Source of the DNA: Nephrocerus scutellatus
Taxonomy: Eukaryota; Arthropoda; Insecta; Diptera; Pipunculidae
DNA: 64,000 nt
NCBI GenBank assembly: GCA_947095585.1
Contig: OX352761.1
Span: 37,907,260-37,971,259, forward strand
Direction of reading: 5' to 3'
The position numbers and the translations under genes were made by a program. The notes below the pieces were generated by a model. The model ran no database searches, was not told the DNA's origin, and saw only the letters and a program-made list of their open reading frames with translations. Shown piece by piece: positions 35,314 through 43,874 of this stretch; position 1 is the first letter of the stretch; each line of letters opens with the position of its first letter.

Positions 35314-36107
35314 TGTAAGGAAGATTTTGGGCGCTCCCAAAATCACCCATACAATACAGTGTCAACCAACCAACCACCACAACACATCTCAGCGGACCAG
35401 GTTCCACCCTAAATACATTTTTATATATTTAATACATTTCATGAATTAGAATTTGAAATAAAATAAATCTGAAAATTAAATGCCTTAAATTAGAACACTC
35501 ACTATTAGGAACTCACGATTAGAACAAATAATTATAGAATACTTAGAAAGAATATCGGAAATATTCTCGAATAAATTTATTATGTAATACTCACGATTAT
35601 TTTAAAGATTAGAAATAAGCACCCTGAAGAGTAATAAAAATTGTAACGGGCTTTACTCCATAGCACTGCGCCGACAATTGCAAAGCAATACTCATGGCAA
35701 CACACAGCGGTAAATTGAATATTTACGCGAGTGAATGCCAACGAGTAACACGAGAAAACAAAACATTAGAAAGAAAACAAAACATTAGAAAACAACAACA
35801 TAGAACAAGAACAACAACACGGTGCTTGGGTCTAGCATGCAGGAGGATGAACACACATTACGAACGCGGACATTGACACACACAGTACACACATGGGTAT
35901 CAGCATGGCATGCACGCTGCAAGCAGGCAAGTGCAGTATGCATGCGCATACATACGGCGGGGACAAGGGCATGGCGCATGGCATCACATTGCATACAGAC
36001 AGAGACAATGTGTATGCGCATGGCAACGGCAGGGACAAACGAACATACATGACGAACACACATGAAATTATTTCAATGCATGCTGGACCAAAGTACCGTT
36101 AGTTAAG

Positions 36108-36115
36108 TATAAAAG
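36108..36115 (+). promoter_or_regulatory. TATA box of the LTR promoter
   Basis: TATAAAAG in gttaagTATAAAAGaagact. Transcription would start about 30 bp on, near 36,138, placing the hairpin array in the transcribed leader. The same box is at 44,669 in the 3' LTR. Confidence 0.7.
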
Positions 36116-36174
36116 AAGACTGCTGACCGGTCAAAGGGAGAGTTTGTGGTGAACCATCGCACGGTGCAGAGCGG

Positions 36175-36180
36175 GTAAGT
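36175..36180 (+). promoter_or_regulatory. Possible 5' splice site in the leader
   Basis: gcgg|GTAAGT matches the donor consensus, about 37 nt after the presumed start of transcription. If used, the hairpin array would be intronic. A possible acceptor is gcttacctcag near 37,538, but the evidence for it is weak. Confidence 0.35.
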
Positions 36181-36216
36181 GGCCTTGTTTTTAGTCTTAT
36201 TCTAGTTAGTTATACA

Positions 36217-37205
36217 TATCTTACAGCTTCCCCCCACCAGTGGTAAGGGGTTGTAAGATATTATCTTTAGGTTATATATAATTTGTAGCTTCCCCCCACC
36301 CGTGGTAAGGGGTTACAAATTATTAGCGCAGGAATATAGTTTTTCTACGGTTTGTAGCTCCCCCCACCCGTGGTAAGGGGTTACAAACCATCAATATTAT
36401 ATTCACTTGTAGCTTGGCAGAGGTTATACCTCTCCGCAGTTGGTGGCTCAGTTTTTTTGTTTCAGGTTTAGCTTTTTCTACGGTTTGTAGCTTCCCCCCA
36501 CCCGTGGTAAGGGGTTACAAACCATCAATATTATATTCACTTGTAGCTTGGCAGAGGTTATACCTCTCCGCAGTTGGTGGCCCAGTTTTTGTTTCAGGTT
36601 TAGCTTTTTCTACGGTTTGTAGCTTCCCCCCACCCGTGGTAAGGGGTTACAAACCATCAATATTATATTCACTTGTAGCTTGGCAGAGGTTATACCTCTC
36701 CGCAGTTGTTGGATCAGTTCTTTTTAGACGTAGCCATATATACATAGCTTGTAGCTTCCCCCCACCCGTGGTAAGGGGTTACAGGTTATTATTCCTAGGT
36801 ATTATCCATAAGTTATATATGATTTGTAGCTTCTACCACCCGTGGTAAAAGGTTGCAAGTTATTAGAAATAAGGGCTAGGTTCTCCTTTTCTTTATACTT
36901 ATACGGTTTGTAGCTTCCCCCCCACCCGTGGTAAGGGGTTGCAAACCATATATTTCGCTCATAGTTTGGCAGCGGTTATACCTCTCCACAGTTGGTGGAT
37001 CAGTTGTATTCCAGATTTAGCTCTTTCTACGGTTTGTAGCTTCCCCCCACCCGTGGTAAGGGGTTACAAACCATCAATATTATATTCACTTGTAGCTTGG
37101 CAGAGGTTATACCTCTCCACAGTTGGTGGCTCAGTTTTGTTTCAGGTTTACCTTTTTCTACGGTTTGTAGCTTCCCCCCACCCGTGGTAAGGGGTTACAA
37201 ACCAT
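36217..37205 (+). repeat. Array of ten related hairpins in the LTR R region
   Basis: Each unit reads (stem)gcttccccccacccgtgg, taagggg, (stem'). The inner stem ccac/gtgg and the cccc/gggg stem are constant, while the outer stems differ yet remain paired: tatcttaca/tgtaagata (36,217-36,260), ataatttgta/tacaaattat (36,278-36,323), ggtttgta/tacaaacc (several). One unit with G-T pairs is atagcttgta/tacaggttat (about 36,744-36,790), and a variant uses an extended taccac/gtggta core (about 36,815-36,862). In most intervals a second hairpin agaggt-tat-acctct follows, in a ~131-bp higher unit with cttgtagcttggc and ttggtggctcag. The role is unknown. Confidence 0.85.
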
Positions 37206-37445
37206 CAATATTATATTCACTTGTAGCTTGGCAGAGGTTATACCTCTCCGCAGTTGTTGGACAGGGTAACATTTATAGTAGTAAGCCCCATCCCACGCAA
37301 CGCACCATGCGAATGACGAGACCAACTCCCGCGTCAGAGACTTCTGAGTGAGTGAGTAAATTATACTAACCCCATAGAACTCGTGAGTACGTAAGTAAGA
37401 AATTGTACATTTATATAAAGTTGATTATTGTAATTACCGCGATTT

Positions 37446-37451
37446 AATAAA
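37446..37451 (+). terminator. Polyadenylation signal of the LTR
   Basis: AATAAA in tttAATAAAagatctgtcct. The copy that would be used is at 46,007-46,012 in the 3' LTR. It implies an R region of about 1.3 kb, unusually long. Confidence 0.65.
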
Positions 37452-37556
37452 AGATCTGTCCTTATAACTAAAATCTGTTGACTTTAACTTAAAAATTTTC
37501 TGTAACGAACCGCTGGATCCGCTGAGCTTACCTCAGCCTAAGAAACTTCGTTACAG

Positions 37557-37575
37557 TGGCGCCCGAGCAGGGACT
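37557..37575 (+). other. Primer-binding site, tRNA-Lys-like
   Basis: TGGCGCCCGAGCAGGGACT starts one base after the LTR end. It matches the 3' end expected of a lysine tRNA except for one position. Confidence 0.75.
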
Positions 37576-37893
37576 ATTATTCACAGAAAATCATAGACGT
37601 CAACACACGCAAAGGACATCTCCAGTAAAGCTCACAACCCCGCACACACCCCCCACGGAACACTAAGAAGAAAAGAAAAAAAAAACTCAACGCACCGCCA
37701 GCTGCAAACTCGCCACAGCACCACAGAAGACTACGTCTAGTACGCGTCCACGCATCGCCGCTGCAAACTCGCTACAGCACCACAGAAGACAACGTTAATT
37801 TCACTCCGACGCATCAGCCAGTGTAAACTCACCAAGTTCACAGCAGAGGACAACGAGTATTATCACACAGTCCATAGCGATCGACTACCCAGC

Positions 37894-38964
37894 ATGAAAA
37901 CCGCGTGGATATATACGCTCCGGAAGGAGGAGCTGATAACCTACGCCAAGGAATTCGGGTTAGATGAGACCGGCACCGTGGAGGAACTCCGAAAACGCTT
38001 TTCCGCCCATGTCAACGAGGAGGAGCTCAAACCAGAAGCAAAAGAGCGACTTCTCATCTTGGAAACCCAGCACACGAGAAGCGTTTCCCCAACACCTCCC
38101 GCGATTACCGTCACCCAGGTAGAAAATATCAGCTTAAGCCCAGCGACATTCGTCCCACCACGATGTACGTCCACACCATCATATTCAGCGGTCATCGACC
38201 AAGTCAGGAAATGGTCTGTGAAATTCGACGGTGTGCGCGACCCACTAGCCTTCATTGAACGGGTCGAAGAATTATCGGTTGTCTATGGGATAGACAAAGA
38301 TTTCCTACCACGTACGATGCCAGAACTCCTCAAAGATAGGGCCTTGATCTGGTACAGGAACAATAACGGTCATTGGAAGACGTGGGAAACATTTAGGAAC
38401 AACTTCCTGAAGTTTTTCCTCCCAGCACGCTTCTTTGAACGATTGGACGACGACATCCGCCAAAGAAAACAGCTCCGGAAAGAATCGTTTAAAGACTACG
38501 TGATTACTCTCCAGAACCTGATGCGCCACGCCCAGTACAACGAGGACCAGAAACTGGAACGAATTTTCCGCAACAGCCGCCAGGACTACCAATTATACAT
38601 AAAGCGAAAGGACTTCGCCTGCCTCGAAGAGCTGATTAATTTAGCCGAGGATTTCGAGTGTCTCAACTGCGGCAGTCGAAACGACGAAACACCATCACGA
38701 CCACCAAGACAGGACGAGCAGCACCGACAAGTCGCCCAGATGCCAGGAGGAGCAGTCAACCCACGATCAGCATGCCGCCGATGCGGCCAGCAAGGACATT
38801 TTTTGAGAGAATGCCGCAACCCTAGGATTCTGTTCTGCTGGGAATGTGGTAAACAAAATACCAGGAGCATCGACTGCTGCCGTCGACCGGTGGGAAATGC
38901 CAACGGGTTTCGCCGAATGCCAGGGATGGTGGAACCCCAGAATCCTACGCCCCGGCAGAACTAG
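37894..38964 (+). CDS. gag: Gag polyprotein with SAP-like domain and zinc knuckle
   Basis: This 356-residue structural protein forms the particle and binds the RNA. Residues ~8-42 (LRKEELITYAKEFGLDETGT, then VEELRKRF) look like a SAP-type helical domain. Residues ~100-250 form a retrotransposon capsid (KFDGVRDPLAFIERVEEL, ALIWYRNN, then FRNNFLKFFLPARFFERLDD), related to the Arc/Gag family. A CCHC knuckle CRRCGQQGHFLREC starts at residue 294. A second Cys cluster CWECGKQNTRSIDC lacks the His and is degenerate. The start at 37,894 is the first ATG after the ~320-nt leader. Pol is in the -1 frame and the two overlap over 38,853-38,964. Confidence 0.93.
   Translation: MKTAWIYTLRKEELITYAKEFGLDETGTVEELRKRFSAHVNEEELKPEAKERLLILETQHTRSVSPTPPAITVTQVENISLSPATFVPPRCTSTPSYSAVIDQVRKWSVKFDGVRDPLAFIERVEELSVVYGIDKDFLPRTMPELLKDRALIWYRNNNGHWKTWETFRNNFLKFFLPARFFERLDDDIRQRKQLRKESFKDYVITLQNLMRHAQYNEDQKLERIFRNSRQDYQLYIKRKDFACLEELINLAEDFECLNCGSRNDETPSRPPRQDEQHRQVAQMPGGAVNPRSACRRCGQQGHFLRECRNPRILFCWECGKQNTRSIDCCRRPVGNANGFRRMPGMVEPQNPTPRQN
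38892..38898 (+). promoter_or_regulatory. Candidate -1 frameshift site GGGAAAT
   Basis: In gag frame the heptamer reads G GGA AAT, the X XXY YYZ pattern. It lies 40 nt after the last pol-frame stop (TAA 38,850-38,852) and 66 nt before the end of gag. The pol frame is open from here to 42,095. A slip here would yield Gag-Pol, with pol lacking any need for its own ATG. A downstream structure was not established. Confidence 0.65.
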
Positions 38965-39053
38965 AACGACTGAAACATCAGAATGGGACCGAAAACCACC
39001 ACGCAATTAAACACCTACAGATACTTCAGCAAGAAGAGGACCGCATAGCCGCT

Positions 39054-42000
39054 ATGATAACCATAGGAGGAGAAGAAATCACCGCGACAATCGACACAGG
39101 AGCGACGAGGAGTTTCATTAGTGAAGCCTATGCATACGAAGTACGACACACGGGACAGACAAGTAGAACGGCGACATCAGTACGGATGGCGAACGGTACA
39201 ATAAGACGGGTGGAACAGGCGTTCGAAACTACGATAAGATTCGAACACAGCTGCTGCAAGATTCAGCTACTCATCCTGCCAGAGGCCATCGACAAAATAA
39301 TCCTAGGATTAGATTTCCTCAGCCGAGTCAAAGCAACGATTACCCTAGGTGGGCAGACCCTTACACTCAGCGATAATACAACCAATACTCAGCCGGAAGA
39401 ACCGCAAGTGCGTGCAATTCAAAGTAAGACTCCAAGCGACGACGACAAGATCAGATATTTCCTGGACCATGAACTATCGCAGTTCGAGTCAATGAACGGC
39501 GTTTCCAATATAACAAGCCACAGGATCGAGATGCAGGATGACCGACCGTTAAAACAACGTTATTTCCCGAAAAATCAGGCCATGCAGCGTATCATCGACG
39601 AAGAGATCGACGACCTGCTGGAAAAGAAGTGCATCGAACCATCCAAGAGCCCCTACAGTGCCCCAATCGTCCTAGTGAAGAAGAAGACCGGGAAATGGAG
39701 ACTTTGCGTGGACTACAGACAGCTGAACTCTAAGTCTGTTCCAGATGCTTACCCACTTCCAAGGATCCACCACATCCTTGACCGCCTCAGAAACGCAAAA
39801 TACATCAGCAGCTTGGACCTCAAGAATGGGTATTGGCAGATTCCGATGGAAGAGGGCAGTAAGAAGTACACAGCATTCACGGTACCAGGGCGTGGATTAT
39901 TCCAATGGCGCGTCATGCCTTTTGGCCTGCACTCGGCCCCCGCAACGTTTCAGCGAGCACTAGACCAGGTCATCGGCCCAGATATGGAACCTCACGCTTT
40001 CGCCTATCTGGACGACATCGTCGTGACTGGGGAATCTTTGGAGGACCACATGAGGCATCTAAAGGAAGTACTGCGACGGTTACGACAAGCGAACCTAAGG
40101 ATTAACACGGAGAAGTGCGAATTCTTTAAAAGGGAAATCAAGTATCTGGGACACATGGTCAGCGAGCAAGGAATCCACACTGACCCAGAGAAAATCGCGG
40201 CTATACAGGAACTCCGACCACCTGCTACTCTACGAGAACTCCGACGCTGTCTTGGGATTGCCTCGTGGTATAGACGATTCGTTCCTGAGTTTGCCAAGGT
40301 CGTCCAACCACTTACGATCCTCTTGAAGAAAGGGAAACACTGGAAGTGGACCGACGCACAACAAGCCGCATTCGACCAGTTAAAAGACCGACTCACGAAA
40401 GCACCAGTTCTCGCCTGCCCAGATTTCGAAAAGAAGTTTACCCTCCAGACGGATGCAAGCGATTATGGACTTGGGGTGGTACTAACGCAAGACATCGATG
40501 GTCAGGAAAGGGTTATTGCCTACGCCAGCCGCCATCTAAATTCGGCGGAACGCAATTATTCGGCCACAGAGAAGGAGTGCCTCGCCATAGTGTGGGGCGT
40601 CCGTAAAATGCGACCCTACTTGGAGGGGTACCAGTTTACAATCATCACAGATCATTTAGCGTTGAAATGGCTGAACTCGATTGAGAGTCCATCCGGACGA
40701 ATCGCCCGATGGGCGTTAGAATTGCAGCAGTATACATATGAAATACAATATCGACGAGGAAAATTGAATGTTGTTGCCGACGCACTATCACGCCAGCCAA
40801 GGGAGGTCCTGCGGACAGCAGTGGTAGACGACGACGAAAAAGGCTGTAGCTGGCTGGAGAAAAAGAAAACGGAGGTAAGGAAAAACCCTGAGAAATTTCC
40901 AGATTACGTCATAGAGGGCAAAGAACTGTATCGTCACATCTCCCGTCAGACCGCAGATGAGGATTGCACCCCCTGGAAATTGTGCGTCCCGAAGTTCCAA
41001 CGAGCACGTGTGCTAAGGGAAAACCACGACGAACCCACCGCTGGACACTTGGGCATTCGGAAGACCATCGCACGCGTTTTGAATCGCTACTACTGGCCAG
41101 GTATGTTCCGCGACATCAGCCGGTATGTACGGCGCTGCGAGTCCTGTCAGAAGTACAAGTGTATTCAACAGAAGCCGGCCGGAGCCATGCTGTCCCAGAT
41201 CGCAGACGAACCATGGAGTACAGTGTGTGCAGATTTCGTCGGACCCCTACCCAGAAGCAAGCACGGCAACACGGTCATGTTAGTGTTATTCGACAAGTTT
41301 TCCAAATGGACGGAGATCATCCCTTTACGAAAAGCAACGACAGAGTCGTTAAGGAAGGCGTTCCGCGAACGGATATTGGCCAGATACGGTGTCCCAAAGA
41401 TTTTTGTGAGCGACAACGGTGTCCAGTTTACCAGCGGCCTATTCCGAAGGTACCTGCAAGGATTGGGGGTCAAGCACCAGTTCACCGCCCCGTATACGCC
41501 CCAGGAGAACCCTACAGAGAGAGCCAACCGAACGATAAAGACGATGGTCGCCCAGTTCGTTGGCGAACAACACAGGGAGTGGGATGAACTCCTCCCCGAA
41601 ATCTCGTTGGCAATTAATACAAGTATCGCAGAATCAACAGGCTTCACACCAGCGTTTCTCACACAAGGTCGAGAACCTCGTCTGCCACGGACACTCTTCG
41701 ACGAGAGGACGAGCGGAACAGGGCATGTCGAACAGTCACCAAAAGAAAGGGCGGAACGTCTCCAAGAAGTCTTCCAACTTGTACGCAGAAATCTAGAGCA
41801 AGCAGCCCAAAATCAAGCCAGATATTACAATCTCCGGCGTAGACCCTGGAAGCCCACAGTCGGACAGATGGTCCTAGTTAAGCAGCACCACTTGTCCAAG
41901 GCAATCGAAAGTTTCACGGCGAAACTCGCCCCACGGTATGACGGACCACATGAAGTCATCGGCTTTGTATCCCCAGTAATCGTCCAGCTTCGCACAGGCG

Positions 42001-42095
42001 GCAAAACTCGCACCGCACACATCAGCGACCTGAAAGAATATAACAGCGATGACACAGCAGCCCAGCCGAAAGAAGGTACCACCGTCCCAAAATAA
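39054..42095 (+). CDS. pol: Pol polyprotein: protease, reverse transcriptase, RNase H, integrase
   Basis: The coordinates start at the first ATG (1,013 residues), but the frame is open from 38,853 and is probably entered by a -1 slip at 38,892. Domains in order: aspartic protease (DTGATRSFIS, Asp14), reverse transcriptase (PYSAPIVLVKKKTGKWRLCV, LDLKNGYWQIPM, YLDDIVV at 318-321), RNase H (TDASDYG, Asp467; catalytic ITDHLALKW), and integrase. The integrase has an HHCC zinc finger from His658 to Cys695/698, catalytic Asp727, Asp787 and Glu822, and a GPY/F-like C-terminal module (LAPRYDGPHEVIG). Every key catalytic motif is present and no stop interrupts. It makes and integrates the cDNA copy. 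Confidence 0.96.
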   Translation: MITIGGEEITATIDTGATRSFISEAYAYEVRHTGQTSRTATSVRMANGTIRRVEQAFETTIRFEHSCCKIQLLILPEAIDKIILGLDFLSRVKATITLGGQTLTLSDNTTNTQPEEPQVRAIQSKTPSDDDKIRYFLDHELSQFESMNGVSNITSHRIEMQDDRPLKQRYFPKNQAMQRIIDEEIDDLLEKKCIEPSKSPYSAPIVLVKKKTGKWRLCVDYRQLNSKSVPDAYPLPRIHHILDRLRNAKYISSLDLKNGYWQIPMEEGSKKYTAFTVPGRGLFQWRVMPFGLHSAPATFQRALDQVIGPDMEPHAFAYLDDIVVTGESLEDHMRHLKEVLRRLRQANLRINTEKCEFFKREIKYLGHMVSEQGIHTDPEKIAAIQELRPPATLRELRRCLGIASWYRRFVPEFAKVVQPLTILLKKGKHWKWTDAQQAAFDQLKDRLTKAPVLACPDFEKKFTLQTDASDYGLGVVLTQDIDGQERVIAYASRHLNSAERNYSATEKECLAIVWGVRKMRPYLEGYQFTIITDHLALKWLNSIESPSGRIARWALELQQYTYEIQYRRGKLNVVADALSRQPREVLRTAVVDDDEKGCSWLEKKKTEVRKNPEKFPDYVIEGKELYRHISRQTADEDCTPWKLCVPKFQRARVLRENHDEPTAGHLGIRKTIARVLNRYYWPGMFRDISRYVRRCESCQKYKCIQQKPAGAMLSQIADEPWSTVCADFVGPLPRSKHGNTVMLVLFDKFSKWTEIIPLRKATTESLRKAFRERILARYGVPKIFVSDNGVQFTSGLFRRYLQGLGVKHQFTAPYTPQENPTERANRTIKTMVAQFVGEQHREWDELLPEISLAINTSIAESTGFTPAFLTQGREPRLPRTLFDERTSGTGHVEQSPKERAERLQEVFQLVRRNLEQAAQNQARYYNLRRRPWKPTVGQMVLVKQHHLSKAIESFTAKLAPRYDGPHEVIGFVSPVIVQLRTGGKTRTAHISDLKEYNSDDTAAQPKEGTTVPK

Positions 42096-42166
42096 CTAAA
42101 AAAAAAAAAAAGAGAAAAAAAAAATAATAATAAATAAATAGAATTTAAAATACCCCGTTAGCCAAC

Positions 42167-42220
42167 TATAAATAGGACGGCCCTATTCAAGTAGATCATC
42201 AGTCAGTGACCGACGTCAGT
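42167..42220 (+). promoter_or_regulatory. Internal core promoter between pol and the Ulp1 ORF
   Basis: TATAAATAG at 42,167-42,175 is followed by overlapping arthropod initiators TCAGT at 42,199, 42,203 and 42,216. The first has its A 34 bp from the TATA start. The promoter lies in the 178-bp gap after the pol stop and 54-75 bp before the third ORF's ATG, after an A-rich tract (42,100-42,140). The spacing suits independent transcription of the third ORF. It is inferred from motifs only. Confidence 0.6.
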
Positions 42221-42273
42221 AAAGACAGCGTTTTAAGCAGGTTAAGAAGTTTTTTTAAATTTTTTTTAACACA

Positions 42274-43866
42274 ATGGAAAACAAACCAACAACCAAGCAA
42301 AGTTTGGAGGCAGCGAAGAACCAGGCTAGGGAAGAGTTGGAGCGCCTCCAACTGGAGAGGCCAGTTATCCAAGCCATCGGAGACGAGTGGGAGGAGACCC
42401 GAGACCCCAAGACCGGAAGGATGTCGGTCAAACGTCGGCAACCACAGGACCCGTCCGGTACCAAACTGGGACGTACTACAGAGACCCCTTACACCGCCTT
42501 CAAGGAAGAGGAGGCCATCATCCTCTCCAGCGGTGACGATGAAAGCAACGACAATATGACTGGTTACGTCCTCCCACCCAGCAGGAGCAAGACTCAACTC
42601 ACGGTCGAGGACTATGGCCGGTTGAGCATCGGCCGTTTTCTCAACGATCGAATTATCGAATTCTGGCTGCAATGGATCCAGGACAGGCTCACAGCAGGAC
42701 AACGGGCAAAGATCTACGTAGCAAATTCGTATTTCATGGACCGTCTCACGCGAATCAAGCGAGAGGAGGAAGAGACACTGAGCAGCTTGATGGCCCGTCG
42801 ACATGCGGCCGTCGCCAACTGGACGAAGGAGGTGAAAATTATGGAAAAGGAATATCTGGTCTTTCCGATAAATCAGGAGCTCCACTGGTTTCTCGTCATC
42901 GTCCAGCTGGAGAAGGGCCGGAAGGTTCCCCATGGCGAGGTCCTAGTTTTCGACTCCCTCCCTAAAGCGTCAACCAATTACCACACAGAGGTACTCCGGC
43001 AGTACCTTGCGGTAGAAGACCATGCCAGAGGACACGACGGCAGCCCCGGACGACGGTTTACCTCAATAACCCTGCCAGAAAAACGAGTGCGGATCCCACG
43101 GCAGACAAACGGCACCGACTGCGGCTTGTTCCTGCTACACTGCGCGGAAGTTTTCTTAAAGGATCCCACGAGGTTGGTACGGACGCCTAAAGGCCCGGTG
43201 TTGCCCTTCGACCCCAACACAGTATCAGAGAAGAGACGCGAGATCGCGGAGGTGATCCAAAACCTTGCTCAGGGAGGACTACCGAATATCAAGCTCCCAT
43301 ACCGGGAGGGACGCCAACATGCCCCGGTACAGCAACACGACGACTTCGGCGATGGACACAGCGGAAGAGTCAGCAGAGGCAGCGACAACCAGGGGGAGCG
43401 CCAACATTCCCAGGTACAGCAAAGCGGCGGCTTTGACGATGGACACGGCGGGAGCGTCAGCGTAGACAGTGAAACCCGGGAAGACCGCCACCATTCCCCG
43501 GTGCGCATCGGCACACTTAGCGTGGACAACCGGGAAGACCGCCATCATTTCCCGAACCGCGAAGTTCGCGGCGAGAGTAGCAGCTTAGAAGCAATCGAGG
43601 ACAACGGCAGCGGCAACACAACAGCAGAGGAAAAACAATTATCAGAAGAAAGGGGGACGGGCAACGTAGAGCCCCGTTCTCCCAACTCAGTCCGAGGACC
43701 GCTGGACCAGTGGCCCCAAGAGGTTATGCGACGCATCAACCAGGCAACACAGACCCGGAACCGGGGACAACAAATTAAGTTCTACGTCAGAGCAGCAGGG
43801 CATGAGTATCGTGTCCGCATCACCAGGAACGGAGGAGTGGCGGTTCAGCTTGCCAACCCGGAGTAG
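42274..43866 (+). CDS. Ulp1/SENP-like C48 cysteine protease ORF of the retrotransposon
   Basis: This 530-residue protein lies where env would be. Residues ~108-135 (LSIGRFLNDRIIEFWLQWI) match the start of the Ulp1 fold. Catalytic His204 (ELHWFLVIV), Asp227 (VLVFDSLP), Gln277 and Cys283 (RQTNGTDCGLFLLHCAEVF) follow in the canonical order, with the usual six-residue Gln-Cys spacing. Known family members cleave SUMO precursors or conjugates; others remove NEDD8 or ubiquitin or act as viral proteases. Residues 1-100 are charged, ~355-430 hold ~33-residue acidic/His-rich repeats (DDFGDGHSGR, GGFDDGHGGS), and the last ~60 (PQEVMRRINQATQ, then EYRVRITRNGGVAVQL) form a separate small domain. No signal peptide or membrane segment is visible, arguing against Env. 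The ATG context ACACAATGG is good. Confidence 0.9.
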   Translation: MENKPTTKQSLEAAKNQAREELERLQLERPVIQAIGDEWEETRDPKTGRMSVKRRQPQDPSGTKLGRTTETPYTAFKEEEAIILSSGDDESNDNMTGYVLPPSRSKTQLTVEDYGRLSIGRFLNDRIIEFWLQWIQDRLTAGQRAKIYVANSYFMDRLTRIKREEEETLSSLMARRHAAVANWTKEVKIMEKEYLVFPINQELHWFLVIVQLEKGRKVPHGEVLVFDSLPKASTNYHTEVLRQYLAVEDHARGHDGSPGRRFTSITLPEKRVRIPRQTNGTDCGLFLLHCAEVFLKDPTRLVRTPKGPVLPFDPNTVSEKRREIAEVIQNLAQGGLPNIKLPYREGRQHAPVQQHDDFGDGHSGRVSRGSDNQGERQHSQVQQSGGFDDGHGGSVSVDSETREDRHHSPVRIGTLSVDNREDRHHFPNREVRGESSSLEAIEDNGSGNTTAEEKQLSEERGTGNVEPRSPNSVRGPLDQWPQEVMRRINQATQTRNRGQQIKFYVRAAGHEYRVRITRNGGVAVQLANPE

Positions 43867-43874
43867 AAGGGGGG
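43864..43874 (+). other. Polypurine tract of the Gypsy element
   Basis: tagaaggggg-type purine run ending immediately before the 3' LTR TGTAAGG; the primer for plus-strand DNA synthesis. It overlaps the end of the Ulp1 ORF's stop codon region. Confidence 0.7.

Larger units (their letters stand above)
35314..37555 (+). repeat. 5' LTR (2,242 bp) of the Ulp1-bearing Gypsy element
   Basis: Starts TGTAAGGAAGATTTTGGGCG and ends CTAAGAAACTTCGTTACA. The same sequence lies exactly 8,561 bp downstream with no difference seen. U3 (to about 36,138) contains a GCATGC-rich segment (35,890-36,070) and a TATA box. The long R region holds a splice-donor-like site and ten hairpins, and AATAAA at 37,446 ends it. 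Short proline/valine-rich frames in this LTR are by-products of the repeats. Confidence 0.95.

Noticed and set aside
35694..36102. Cys/His-rich ORFs on both strands of U3
   Set aside because: They come from a GCATGC/ACACAC-rich regulatory segment. Frames are open on several phases at once, as expected of low-complexity DNA.
36414..37351. Plus-strand LTR ORFs containing SFPPPVVRGYKPSILYS repeats
   Set aside because: They are read through the hairpin array, vary with array length, and stop within the LTR. The paired stems explain the sequence better than coding does.
42199..42933. Minus-strand 244-codon ORF opposite the protease gene
   Set aside because: It is a shadow of the GC-rich sense ORF with no recognisable domain. 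The sense frame has a complete catalytic motif set.
42274..43866. Third ORF as an envelope gene
   Set aside because: No signal peptide, furin-like site or transmembrane segment is visible, and the C48 protease motifs are clear.
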